Origin: Virgibacillus_N oceani_A
Lineage (GTDB): Bacteria > Bacillota > Bacilli > Bacillales > Amphibacillaceae
NCBI GenBank assembly: GCA_041521345.1
Contig: JBGOHB010000007.1
Reading direction: 5' to 3' (one strand)
DNA: 64,000 nucleotides
Every line of letters begins with the position of its first letter. The first letter of the stretch is position 1. The notes beneath the pieces were generated by a model. The model saw nothing but the letters and a program-made list of their open reading frames with translations, searched no databases and was not told where the DNA came from. A program made the position numbers and the translations under genes. This document shows, piece after piece, positions 8,126 through 16,891 of the stretch.

Positions 8126-11100
8126 TTGACAGGTCAACTAGTTCAGTATGGGCGACACCGCCAACGCCGGAGCTATGCACGTATTAATGAAGTGTTAGAA
8201 TTACCTAACCTAATCGAGATTCAAACCGCTTCTTATGGATGGTTTTTAGAAGAGGGTTTAAGAGAGATGTTTCAGGACATCTCCCCAATTGAAGACTTTA
8301 CAGGAAATCTATCACTTGAATTTGTGGATTATAGCTTGGGTGATCCGAAATATCCTGTAGACGAAGCAAAAGAAAGAGACGTGACATACAATGCTCCCCT
8401 TCGAGTGAAGATTCGTTTAATTAATAATGAAACCGGAGAAGTAAAGGAACAAGAAGTGTTTATGGGTGACTTCCCATTAATGACAGACACAGGAACATTT
8501 ATTATCAATGGAGCAGAGCGTGTTATTGTATCACAGCTAGTGCGTTCACCAAGTGTCTACTATAACGAAAAAATCGATAAAAATGGAAAAAGAGGGGTTA
8601 CCGCAACTGTAATTCCAAACCGTGGTGCATGGCTGGAATTTGAAACAGATGCGAAAGATGTCGTTCATGTCCGGATCGACCGAACACGCAAGCTTCCGAT
8701 CACTGTGCTTTTGCGTGCGCTTGGATTCGGGACAGATCAGGAAATTATCGATTTGATCGGAGATAATGAATACCTTAAGAACACGCTTGAAAAAGATAAT
8801 ACGGAAACCACTGAAAAAGCGCTGCTGGAAATCTATGGACGGCTGCGCCCGGGAGAACCTCCAACAGTTGGAAATGCTAAAAGCTTATTGGTATCCCGCT
8901 TTTTCGACCCAAAACGTTACGACCTGGCACATGTCGGTCGTTATAAAATAAATAAAAAGCTGCATATCAAAAACCGTCTGTTCAATCAGGTTCTGGCTGA
9001 AACAATTGCCGATCCTGACACTGGTGAAGTTCTAGCAGAAAAGGGCGATAAGCTTGAACGTAAATTGCTGAACAAACTGATCCCTTATTTAGATAAAGAA
9101 GAAAAGCTTGGCGAAAAGCTGCTTGAACCTCACGGCGGGGTTCTTGACGATGAAATTTCTCTTCAATCTATTAAAATTACAGATCCAACTGATTCAAGCG
9201 GCAAGCGGGAGCTTAATATCATCGGCAATGGAAATGTTGAAAAAAGCATCAAGAACATAACACCTGCTGATGTTTTATCAGCAATCAGCTACTTTTTTAA
9301 CCTATTGCATCGAGTTGGGAATACGGATGATATCGACCACCTTGGAAACCGCAGAATCCGTTCTGTCGGGGAATTATTGCAAAATCAATTCCGTATCGGT
9401 CTGTCGCGTATGGAACGTGTTGTGCGTGAAAGAATGTCCATACAGGATACTTCCAGTGTTACACCACAGCAATTGATCAATATTCGTCCTGTGACTGCTT
9501 CAATCAAGGAGTTCTTTGGAAGCTCACAGCTGTCTACATTTATGGATCAGACGAACCCGCTGGCAGAGCTGACAAATAAACGCCGTCTGTCTGCACTCGG
9601 GCCTGGCGGTTTGACCCGTGAGCGTGCTGGGTTTGAAGTGCGTGACGTTCACTACTCACACTACGGCCGTATGTGCCCGATCGAAACGCCGGAGGGTCCG
9701 AACATCGGTTTGATCAACTCCCTATCCAGTTATGCACGAGTGAATAAATTTGGTTTTATTGAATCACCATATCGGCGTGTTGACCCTGAGACCGGAAAAG
9801 TAACGAATACATTCGATTATCTCACAGCGGATGAACAAGATAATTATATCGTTGCACAGGCAAATTCACAGTTAGATGATGATAACTTCTTTGTAAATGA
9901 GGAAGTAATAGCCCGTTTCCGTGAAGATAACATCATTGTATCTCGCGATAGAATCGATTATATGGACGTATCACCAAAGCAGGTAGTATCCGCTGCGACT
10001 GCATGTATTCCATTCTTGGAAAATGATGACTCCAACCGTGCGCTAATGGGAGCAAACATGCAACGCCAGGCAGTTCCTTTGATGAATCCAAAGGCACCGA
10101 TCGTCGGAACAGGTATGGAGTATGTAAATGGGAAAGATTCTGGTGCGGCTGTTATTTGCCGTCATGATGGAATTGTAGAACGTGTGGATGCGAAAACCGT
10201 TATTGTACGTCGTATTTCTGAGGTGAATGGCAAAGAACTAGAAGGCGATGTGGATCGTTACGGTTTACAAAAATACAAACGCTCCAACCAAGGTACTTGT
10301 TATAATCAGCGTCCGATTGTTTCAAGAGGAGACCGTGTAACAAAAGGAGAGGTTCTTGCTGATGGTCCTTCTATGGATGACGGCGAATTAGCATTAGGTC
10401 AAAACGTTCTTGTAGCCTTTATGACTTGGGAAGGTTATAACTACGAAGATGCCATTATTATGAGTGAGCGTCTTGTAAAAGATGATGTATATACTTCCAT
10501 TCATATTGAAGAATTTGAATCGGAATCTCGTGATACAAAACTTGGACCAGAAGAAATTACCAGAGATATTCCTAATATTGGGGAAGATGCACTTAAAAAC
10601 CTTGATGAACAAGGGATTATCCGAGTCGGTGCAGAAGTAACGGACAGTGATATTCTTGTAGGAAAAGTAACACCGAAAGGAATGACGGAGCTATCAGCAG
10701 AAGAGCGCTTATTACATTCGATTTTCGGTGAGAAAGCACGTGAAGTAAGAGATACATCCTTACGTGTTCCTCATGGCGGTGATGGCATTGTCTCAGATGT
10801 GAAAATCTTTAATCGTGAAGATGGCGATGAGTTATCACCAGGTGTGAATCAGCTTGTTCGTGTATATATCGTTCAAAAACGTAAGATTAACGAAGGAGAT
10901 AAAATGGCAGGCCGTCACGGTAACAAAGGGGTTATCTCCAAGATTTTACCGGAAGAGGATATGCCATTCTTGCCAGACGGTACACCTATCGATATTATGT
11001 TGAACCCATTAGGGGTACCATCACGTATGAACATCGGACAGGTGTTTGAGCTGCATTTAGGAATGGCTGCCAGACAGCTCGGGCTGTATGTAGCAAGTCC

Positions 11101-11659
11101 GGTATTTGATGGAGCAACAGAGGAAGATGTTTGGGAAACTCTTGATGAAGCCGGCATGCCAAGAGATGCGAAAAGTGTTCTTTATGATGGCCGCTCAGGA
11201 GAAGCTTTTGACAACCGTATATCTGTAGGTGTCATGTATATGATTAAGCTTGCACATATGGTTGACGATAAACTGCACGCTCGTTCAACGGGACCATACT
11301 CTCTCGTAACACAGCAGCCGCTCGGTGGCAAAGCACAATTTGGCGGACAGCGTTTTGGTGAGATGGAAGTTTGGGCGTTAGAAGCATATGGTGCTGCCTA
11401 TACACTCCAAGAAATCTTAACTGTTAAATCAGATGATACAGTTGGACGTGTGGAGACATATGAAGCAATCGTGAAAGGTGATAATTTACCAGAACCAGGT
11501 GTTCCTGAATCATTTAAAGTACTCATTAAAGAGCTTCAAAGTCTTGGCATGGATGTGAAGATGCTCTCCAGCGATGAAGAGGAAATCGACATGCGTGAGT
11601 TGGAAAAGGAAGAGATCCAGCAGGCAAACAGGCTTCATTTAGAAGTGGAAGAAAACTAA
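8126..11659 (+). CDS. rpoB: DNA-directed RNA polymerase beta subunit, solitary copy with rifampicin-resistance-type residues
   Basis: This is a full-length 1177-residue beta subunit, closely Bacillus-like throughout (MTGQLVQYGRHRQRRSYARI at the N terminus; KMAGRHGNKGV; ARSTGPYSLVTQQPLGGKAQ). The start is TTG at 8126, as in Bacillus subtilis, with AAGGGGTGA at 8112-8120. The GTG at 8117 sits inside that ribosome site. Normally rpoB lies between rplL and rpoC. Here it stands alone: a decayed acetyltransferase gene precedes it and no rpoC follows. In the rifampicin pocket, the residues equivalent to E. coli Q513 and H526 are Thr471 (codon ACA 9536-9538) and Asn484 (AAT 9575-9577), while D516 and S531 equivalents are kept. 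The C-terminal tail is shorter than in B. subtilis. It is probably a second, drug-insensitive beta subunit; that a standard copy exists elsewhere is inferred. Confidence 0.96.
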   Translation: MTGQLVQYGRHRQRRSYARINEVLELPNLIEIQTASYGWFLEEGLREMFQDISPIEDFTGNLSLEFVDYSLGDPKYPVDEAKERDVTYNAPLRVKIRLINNETGEVKEQEVFMGDFPLMTDTGTFIINGAERVIVSQLVRSPSVYYNEKIDKNGKRGVTATVIPNRGAWLEFETDAKDVVHVRIDRTRKLPITVLLRALGFGTDQEIIDLIGDNEYLKNTLEKDNTETTEKALLEIYGRLRPGEPPTVGNAKSLLVSRFFDPKRYDLAHVGRYKINKKLHIKNRLFNQVLAETIADPDTGEVLAEKGDKLERKLLNKLIPYLDKEEKLGEKLLEPHGGVLDDEISLQSIKITDPTDSSGKRELNIIGNGNVEKSIKNITPADVLSAISYFFNLLHRVGNTDDIDHLGNRRIRSVGELLQNQFRIGLSRMERVVRERMSIQDTSSVTPQQLINIRPVTASIKEFFGSSQLSTFMDQTNPLAELTNKRRLSALGPGGLTRERAGFEVRDVHYSHYGRMCPIETPEGPNIGLINSLSSYARVNKFGFIESPYRRVDPETGKVTNTFDYLTADEQDNYIVAQANSQLDDDNFFVNEEVIARFREDNIIVSRDRIDYMDVSPKQVVSAATACIPFLENDDSNRALMGANMQRQAVPLMNPKAPIVGTGMEYVNGKDSGAAVICRHDGIVERVDAKTVIVRRISEVNGKELEGDVDRYGLQKYKRSNQGTCYNQRPIVSRGDRVTKGEVLADGPSMDDGELALGQNVLVAFMTWEGYNYEDAIIMSERLVKDDVYTSIHIEEFESESRDTKLGPEEITRDIPNIGEDALKNLDEQGIIRVGAEVTDSDILVGKVTPKGMTELSAEERLLHSIFGEKAREVRDTSLRVPHGGDGIVSDVKIFNREDGDELSPGVNQLVRVYIVQKRKINEGDKMAGRHGNKGVISKILPEEDMPFLPDGTPIDIMLNPLGVPSRMNIGQVFELHLGMAARQLGLYVASPVFDGATEEDVWETLDEAGMPRDAKSVLYDGRSGEAFDNRISVGVMYMIKLAHMVDDKLHARSTGPYSLVTQQPLGGKAQFGGQRFGEMEVWALEAYGAAYTLQEILTVKSDDTVGRVETYEAIVKGDNLPEPGVPESFKVLIKELQSLGMDVKMLSSDEEEIDMRELEKEEIQQANRLHLEVEEN

Positions 11660-12232
11660 AGATTGTTTAGCAGCGGCAATAGATTCGGTGAACATTCATG
11701 CCGCAGTCATTTAAAAAGTTACGAGAACAAGGGAAAGCTATAATGTACGATTAATCCCTGAGGGACCCCTTTTCAATATAACTTCACGTTTTTTTAGTGA
11801 AGAACTGGGCGCGACTGCTTAGTCAGCAATTGCGCTCAGCATAAGGCTTCTTCATGGTTAAATATACTATAATAATAGTGGGGATTTATTTGATGCTTAC
11901 TTTACTTTTTGTCATTTGTATTTTCAGCCCATTTTGTGACTGCAGGGACAATTAATTCGCTAAACTAACGCTATTCGGTGCGTTCTTAGGTCCAATTTTG
12001 TTTCCAATATCAAGGGTAATTCCAGGGCTGCTTGTGGGGTTTTTATAGGATTTGAGCTGGAAGTAAATGACAAGGAATTTAATTTTATAAATATTTTGGT
12101 TCATGAACAAAGTACGGGAAAGTGATCATCACAACCAGCCCCAAACTGGGATTTTACAGGTATTTATAAAACTAATTTCCCATGAATTGTGATTGACCCA
12201 ATATTTTTACTGATAACTCCGCATTTAATATC
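11660..12232. other. Intergenic region after rpoB with hairpin and no intact gene
   Basis: There is no rpoC and no supported coding region. A stable imperfect hairpin at about 11807-11843 (CTGGGCGC against GCGCTCAG, with an inner GACT/AGTC) could be the end of the rpoB transcript, though it lacks a clear T-run. Short in-frame hydrophobic stretches near 11970-12050 look like worn-out coding sequence that I cannot assign. Confidence 0.4.
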
Positions 12233-12605
12233 TTGCCAACGAATGGGTCTACAGTAAATTTGTCCGCAGCAGTATATGGGCTGCGGGTGCTTAGATTTAA
12301 AAAACATGAAGGGAAACATAGACGCCTAATGGATTGGATGATTCCGATTATTCAGAGGTTGACACAGACAGAGCGTGTAGTTTTCGTCATTCGTGAGGCA
12401 CTTGGCTTCAATTATCCTGAAATTGCCGAAGCGAGAGACGAATTGCGCAAACTGATGAGCCGGGCAAGATGGGAATATCCGAGGAGGAGACGGTCGTAGC
12501 TGAAGCGGTCGAATTGGAATGGTTTACCTGAACAGTTACAATCCATAGCATCCTGGCCAGTAATTTTAACAGGATGGGGGGAAATCGGTGGATCTATTTT
12601 GAATG
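12233..12605 (+). pseudogene. ECF sigma factor (SigJ-like) pseudogene
   Basis: The reading LTQTERVVFVIREALGFNY followed by PEIAEA matches sigma-70 region 4 of SigJ-type ECF sigma factors. The stretch between PEIAEA and RDELRKLMSRAR is deleted where the helix-turn-helix should be. A frame change near 12465 then gives EEETVVAEAVELEWFT, the start of the SnoaL-like C-terminal domain of such proteins, before a stop. The N-terminal region 2 is missing. The gene is not functional. Confidence 0.7.
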
Positions 12606-12726
12606 ATTAAGAGCGTTTTTTTAGAGCATCTCTGAAACAGGGTTATGCTATTTGATATATTATTGATGATTTTTCACCTTTCATATACTCGAGAACGTCT
12701 AGCAGGGAAAGGATTCCCGAAGTTTA

Positions 12727-12768
12727 AAAGCAAGCAAAGATATTAAAATATCCTTGCTTGCTTTTTGT
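12727..12768 (-). terminator. Rho-independent terminator after mdh (end of eut operon)
   Basis: A long symmetric hairpin, AAAAGCAAGCAA...GATATT and AATATC...TTGCTTGCTTTTT, lies 10 bases beyond the mdh stop codon. It is nearly palindromic with A/T runs on both sides, so it could act in both directions. Confidence 0.85.
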
Positions 12769-12778
12769 TTACTAATTT

Positions 12779-13729
12779 TTATTCATTCAAACCTAGCTTA
12801 CTGATCACATTCTTCACATCTTCAGCCGAACGATTCAGCTGCTGCTGCTCGTCATCAGTCAGTGGAAGTTCGATTACACTTTCTATACCATTTGCGCCAA
12901 GTATAGTAGGAACGCCTAAATAAATATTTTGATATCCGTATTCGCCTTCCAAATACGCAATGGACGGCAGGATACGTTTCTTATCATAGACAATTGCTTC
13001 TGCCATTTCTACCAGAGAAGCAGCTGGGGCGTAATAGGCGCTGCCGTTACCTAGCAGGTTAACGATTTCTCCCCCGCCTTTTCTGGTGCGCTCTACAATA
13101 GCATCCACTTTTTCCTTAGGCAGCAAATTGCTGATCGGAATGCCGCCTGCGTTGGAATAGCGAATCAATGGTACCATGCTGTCTCCGTGTCCGCCAAGTA
13201 CAAATCCGGTCACATCTTGTGGTGCCACATTCAATTCTTCTGCTACAAAAGTATTGAAGCGAGCTGTATCAAGTACACCGGATTGCCCGATCACCCGATT
13301 TTTAGGGAAACCGGTTGTTTTAAAGCATGTATAAGTCATGGCGTCCACCGGGTTGCTTAAAACAAGAATATAGCTGTCCGGCGCATATTTTACAATATTT
13401 TTCGATACATCTGCCATGATACCGGAATTGATAGCCACAAGGTCATCACGGCTCATGCCGGGTTTTCTGGCTACACCTGCTGTGATAATCACCATGTCTG
13501 CGTTTTTAATTTCTGCGTAATCAGAAGTTCCCTTTACATGCCCGTTGAATTTTTCCACGGGGCCTGCCTCCAGCATATCAAGTGCTTTTCCTTTTGTCGG
13601 GTTTTCTTGATCTGGTATATCAACCAGTACAACGTCACCCATTTCCTTTTGTGCGAGCAGGAAAGCTGTTGTTGTTCCTGTAAACCCTGCTCCGATTACT
13701 GCAAATTTCCTTCTTTTAAATATGGACAT
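12779..13729 (-). CDS. mdh: Malate dehydrogenase
   Basis: This 316-residue LDH/MDH-superfamily enzyme has the NAD motif GAGFTGTTTAF. The substrate loop AGVARKPGMSRDDL, with Arg rather than the Gln of lactate dehydrogenase, marks it as malate dehydrogenase. The catalytic-site motif is LGGHGDSMVP. It interconverts malate and oxaloacetate with NAD. In Bacillus, mdh is usually in the citZ-icd-mdh operon. Here it is the last gene of the ethanolamine operon, separated from a eutM gene by 115 bases that contain a GC-rich hairpin, and followed by a strong terminator. It may replenish NAD+ or oxaloacetate when acetyl-CoA from ethanolamine enters central metabolism (inference). No encapsulation peptide is obvious. 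Confidence 0.92.
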   Translation of the reverse strand: MSIFKRRKFAVIGAGFTGTTTAFLLAQKEMGDVVLVDIPDQENPTKGKALDMLEAGPVEKFNGHVKGTSDYAEIKNADMVIITAGVARKPGMSRDDLVAINSGIMADVSKNIVKYAPDSYILVLSNPVDAMTYTCFKTTGFPKNRVIGQSGVLDTARFNTFVAEELNVAPQDVTGFVLGGHGDSMVPLIRYSNAGGIPISNLLPKEKVDAIVERTRKGGGEIVNLLGNGSAYYAPAASLVEMAEAIVYDKKRILPSIAYLEGEYGYQNIYLGVPTILGANGIESVIELPLTDDEQQQLNRSAEDVKNVISKLGLNE

Positions 13730-13750
13730 CCTTTAATCTCCTCCTTGATT

Positions 13751-13790
13751 CTTGACCGGGGGCAAAGTAATGCCGCCCCGGCCTTTCATC
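13751..13790 (-). other. GC-rich hairpin between eutM and mdh
   Basis: On the minus strand GGCCGGGGC...GCCCCCGGTC folds into a strong stem in the eutM-mdh gap. There is no T-run, so it is more likely an mRNA processing or stability element, or a partial attenuator, than a full terminator. Confidence 0.5.
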
Positions 13791-13844
13791 CAAGATTTCT
13801 TTTACCAGCGGAGAGGACCCCGCCTTTTTTAAAAAATCACTTTA

Positions 13845-14123
13845 TTACTCGGGAAGGATGCTGCCCAATTCATTATGAGGACGAGGGATCACATGAACGG
13901 AAACCAGTTCTCCGACACGGCGCGCTGCTTCACTGCCTGCTTCAGTAGCTGCTTTCACTGCACCTACATCACCGCTAACAAGGACAGTTACCAGTCCTGC
14001 TCCAATTTGCTCTTTTCCGATTAGATTAACATTTGCTGCCTTTACCATTGCGTCTGCAGCCTCAATTGAACCTACCAATCCTTTTGTTTCCACCATTCCT
14101 AATGCACCATTTACGTTTGCCAT
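13845..14123 (-). CDS. eutM: Microcompartment hexameric shell protein EutM (copy 1)
   Basis: This 92-residue single BMC-domain protein is the size of EutM/PduA. It has the opening ALGMVETKGLVGSIEAADAM, the IGAGLVTVLVSGDVGAVKAA core and the HVIPRPH motif that ends the domain near the hexamer pore and edge. Such hexamers tile the facets of the ethanolamine microcompartment and let small substrates through the pore. It is very similar to the eutM at 20397, so the locus has two paralogues. It lies 17 bases after eutE with a good AGGAGG-type site. Confidence 0.95.
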   Translation of the reverse strand: MANVNGALGMVETKGLVGSIEAADAMVKAANVNLIGKEQIGAGLVTVLVSGDVGAVKAATEAGSEAARRVGELVSVHVIPRPHNELGSILPE

Positions 14124-14140
14124 TTAAAATTCCTCCTTCA

Positions 14141-15664
14141 TTATTTGTTTTGATATTCCCTTAATACTTGTTTTACAAGCGATTCTATTTTATCTGTATC
14201 AATCGATTCACTATTTCCTGCGTCTGAGTTAAGGAACGCATCTTTTACCATACTATTCAGGTTGTTAACTTGGCCTGAGCTAACTCCGCCGCTTCCCGGT
14301 TTCGGTACTTCAACATCCTTAATCGCATGGGCTACTCTTTTCACATTAAACATATGACGGGCAGTGATATTGTCAGAGCTGATATTTCCGCCATAAGCAC
14401 CACAGCCTAGGGTCATGGAAGGTGCTAGTGCAGTTGTTGCTCCTACTGCGCCAATCGAGGAGAGTGTGTTTACAAGCACACGGGAAACAGGCATTGCTGC
14501 GCCAAACTCCTCTACCACTTTGTCATCATTGGTATGCAGTGCAAAGCTGTGGCCTCTTCCGCCAAGATTTAACAATTCGAGACTCCTTGCTTTAGCCTCA
14601 TCCTGGCTGCCTGCTGTATACATTGCAAACACGGGAGCAAGTTTTTCCAAGGAGAATGGAACTTCTTTACCAACTTGGTCTTCTTCAGCGATAAGCAGTC
14701 TAGTGTCTGCAGGAACGCTGATACCGGCCATTTCTGCAATGGTTACTGCTGCTTTGCCTACAATGTCAGGATTAATTTTCCCAGGTGCCGGAGAAATTAA
14801 CTTCTCCATCTTTTCTTTTTCTTCTTGGTTTAGTATATAAGAGCCGTTATTTTTTAATTCCCGTACTGCTGTGTCTTTAACACTTCTATCTACTACTATT
14901 GCTTGTTCTGTTGCACAAATCGTACCATTATCAAATGTTTTACTATCTACTATCATTTTTACTGATTTTTTCACATCAGCTGTTTTTTCAATATATACAG
15001 GAACATTTCCCGGACCAACACCATAAGCCGGTTTTCCGGAGCTGTATGCGGCTTTTACCAATCCGCCTCCCCCTGTAGATAGAATCAGATTCACATCTCT
15101 ATGGGTCATCAGCTGGTTGGTTGCTTCCATGCTCGGTTCTGTGATCCAGCCGATCAGTCCGTCCGGTGCACCTGCATCAATAGCTGCCTGTCTACAAACT
15201 TTTAATGTTTCCACGGTACATCTTTTCGCACGCGGATGCGGACTTACCACTATGGCATTTCCCGCCTTTAGGGAAATCAGTGTTTTAAACATAGCGGTCG
15301 ATGTCGGGTTGGTCGTTGGAATAATAGCTGCAACAACACCGAATGGATAAGCGATTTCCTTTACTTTATTGGTGGTATCTTCATGGATGACGCCGATTGT
15401 CTTTTCATTTTTAATGGAGTTGTACACATCCATGGAACCAACATGATTTTTCATCACTTTATGTTCCACTACACCCATGCCCGTTTCCTCAACTGCCAGC
15501 TTGGCTAATTCCTGTGATTTGCTGTATGCAGCTTTTGCTACAGCTTCTATAATGGAGTCTATCTTCCATTGGGAAAATGTCATGAACTCTTCCTGTGCTT
15601 CTTTTGCTTTCTGTACTGAATCTCTCATTTCCTGTACGGAAAGTAAATCTTTGTCTAATTTCAA
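14141..15664 (-). CDS. eutE: CoA-acylating acetaldehyde dehydrogenase EutE
   Basis: This 507-residue aldehyde dehydrogenase oxidises acetaldehyde with CoA and NAD+ to acetyl-CoA inside the microcompartment. The catalytic cysteine is Cys250 in DNGTICATEQ, preceded by STGGGGLVKAAYSSGKPAYG for cofactor binding. The last 19 residues (DTDKIESLVKQVLREYQNK, 489-507) form an amphipathic helix joined by a Gly/Ser/Asn-rich linker, typical of a C-terminal encapsulation peptide. It lies between a small conserved ORF and eutM. Confidence 0.95.
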   Translation of the reverse strand: MKLDKDLLSVQEMRDSVQKAKEAQEEFMTFSQWKIDSIIEAVAKAAYSKSQELAKLAVEETGMGVVEHKVMKNHVGSMDVYNSIKNEKTIGVIHEDTTNKVKEIAYPFGVVAAIIPTTNPTSTAMFKTLISLKAGNAIVVSPHPRAKRCTVETLKVCRQAAIDAGAPDGLIGWITEPSMEATNQLMTHRDVNLILSTGGGGLVKAAYSSGKPAYGVGPGNVPVYIEKTADVKKSVKMIVDSKTFDNGTICATEQAIVVDRSVKDTAVRELKNNGSYILNQEEKEKMEKLISPAPGKINPDIVGKAAVTIAEMAGISVPADTRLLIAEEDQVGKEVPFSLEKLAPVFAMYTAGSQDEAKARSLELLNLGGRGHSFALHTNDDKVVEEFGAAMPVSRVLVNTLSSIGAVGATTALAPSMTLGCGAYGGNISSDNITARHMFNVKRVAHAIKDVEVPKPGSGGVSSGQVNNLNSMVKDAFLNSDAGNSESIDTDKIESLVKQVLREYQNK

Positions 15665-15696
15665 GGGACATACTCCTTTCTTTCATCAAAAGTTAC

Positions 15697-15903
15697 TTAA
15701 ATATAGGGAGAAATGGTTACGGATCTTTCCATATTTCCCGGTGCTTCTTCCTTTACATGTGCCATTACAACAGGATCTGGCAGTGGACTTTCATGTGGCC
15801 ACATTTTCACAGCTTTCTGTTCAGGATATAATCCGTTTTCCTTCATATCTTCAAGTGTGGATATGACCATCCTTGTTACCTTTTCCACAAATTCCCTGTC
15901 CAT
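15697..15903 (-). CDS. Small eut-locus protein with encapsulation-peptide-like N terminus, function unknown
   Basis: This is a 68-residue protein between eutP and eutE. The N-terminal helix DREFVEKVTRMVISTLEDMK is amphipathic and resembles microcompartment targeting peptides. The rest (YPEQKAVKMWPHESPLPDP and beyond) is Pro-rich with no recognisable fold. Its position and upstream purine-rich site suggest a real, cotranscribed gene. It could be a cargo adaptor or a targeting tag for another enzyme; I do not recognise a named family. Confidence 0.6.
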   Translation of the reverse strand: MDREFVEKVTRMVISTLEDMKENGLYPEQKAVKMWPHESPLPDPVVMAHVKEEAPGNMERSVTISPYI

Positions 15904-15954
15904 GACTACACCTCCAACTTCTCTGTTACGCTAGGGGAGCCCCTATCGTAAAAA

Positions 15955-16476
15955 TCAATTTCTGATTGTTTCATGGAAAATGATGTGCTCGGATTTGTTA
16001 TTCTCAGCGTATGCCTTCATTTCTTTCATAGAGTTTAGTTGGGCCAGATCATGAATCATGCCAACTCCTTGCCCCGTGTAGGCTGAGGTGATGACAATCG
16101 GCCCTGTTACCATTGCTTTTTTCAATAACTTGACGGCACGGTCAATGTTCGCATTTTCATGCTCTGCTTTGGTGACTGCACCAATAGCCAATTTGTTAAG
16201 ACCTGAGCTGAAGCCAGGTGCAAATATCGATTTTTCATTGGTGGCATCCTGGACAAATATAACATGGGTGATTTCCATGGACGTTGCCATAATGCTCCTG
16301 TAATGTAATGGATTTTCCGTATATTCCCCTGGCGTGTCAACAATCCAGTCATCATATATTAAGGATTGGGTTTTTATTTTCTTGGATTTTTGATCTTTTC
16401 CGAGCAAGGCATCTGTTAGCGTTGTTTTCCCTGCATCGATTCCTCCAAGCATCATGGCCCGGTTTTTTGTTTGCAA
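15955..16476 (-). CDS. eutP: EutP, P-loop NTPase/acetate-kinase-like
   Basis: The protein has 173 residues with a Walker A loop GGIDAGKTTL and a DTPGEY G3-like motif. The usual NKxD specificity motif is replaced by TKAE, as expected for EutP/PduV. Family members are small Ras-like NTPases of the microcompartment; EutP has also been assigned acetate kinase activity. The start is a TTG at 16476 with GGGGGA 6-7 bases upstream, and the gene follows eutS by 18 bases. With PduL it could complete acetyl-CoA to acetate conversion with ATP yield (inference). Confidence 0.88.
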   Translation of the reverse strand: MQTKNRAMMLGGIDAGKTTLTDALLGKDQKSKKIKTQSLIYDDWIVDTPGEYTENPLHYRSIMATSMEITHVIFVQDATNEKSIFAPGFSSGLNKLAIGAVTKAEHENANIDRAVKLLKKAMVTGPIVITSAYTGQGVGMIHDLAQLNSMKEMKAYAENNKSEHIIFHETIRN

Positions 16477-16494
16477 AACAAGTCCCCCAATCTA

Positions 16495-16836
16495 TTAGGA
16501 TTTAGTTATATTTGCTGGGGTAAATGCAAGCACATCTTCTAAAAAGCGGTTTACTTCACTAAGGGCTGTTTCCACTTCAGATACACTGCCAACAAGAACC
16601 AGGCTTCCGGTAAAACGATCCAAAAATCCGATATCGACGTTTGCCGCCTTTGTCGCACGATCCCCGGCAATAATCACCGATTCACTCGGTGTTAAGGTGA
16701 GAATACCGAGTGCACCTGCCTGCTGTACACCAAGCTTTTCAAACATATCTTCATCCGGGTTTGCGATCAAATGGCTCAGTGTAATCTGTTTTCCGGGGAC
16801 AAATTCCTGTATAAACCGCTGCTTGTCTTCCTTCAT
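16495..16836 (-). CDS. eutS: Microcompartment shell protein EutS
   Basis: This is a 113-residue permuted BMC-domain protein of the EutS/PduU type: a short N-terminal strand region (RFIQEFVPGKQITLSHLIANP) precedes the BMC core (ALGILTLTPSESVIIAGDRATKAA in the family order). EutS hexamers are bent and may shape facet edges. The ATG start has AGGGATGA upstream. It lies between eutH and eutP. Confidence 0.93.
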   Translation of the reverse strand: MKEDKQRFIQEFVPGKQITLSHLIANPDEDMFEKLGVQQAGALGILTLTPSESVIIAGDRATKAANVDIGFLDRFTGSLVLVGSVSEVETALSEVNRFLEDVLAFTPANITKS

Positions 16837-16891
16837 ACGTTCATCCCTACTTTCCCTAGTTGGGCTTTTCTTTTCGTGTTCCCATTCCCAA

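Noticed and set aside
11660..12232. Remnant of rpoC after rpoB
   Set aside because: No frame in this stretch reads as an RNA polymerase beta-prime N terminus.
14415..14840. Long open frames antisense to eutE and other eut genes
   Set aside because: They mirror the codon structure of real genes on the opposite strand, have no ribosome sites and no recognisable protein features.
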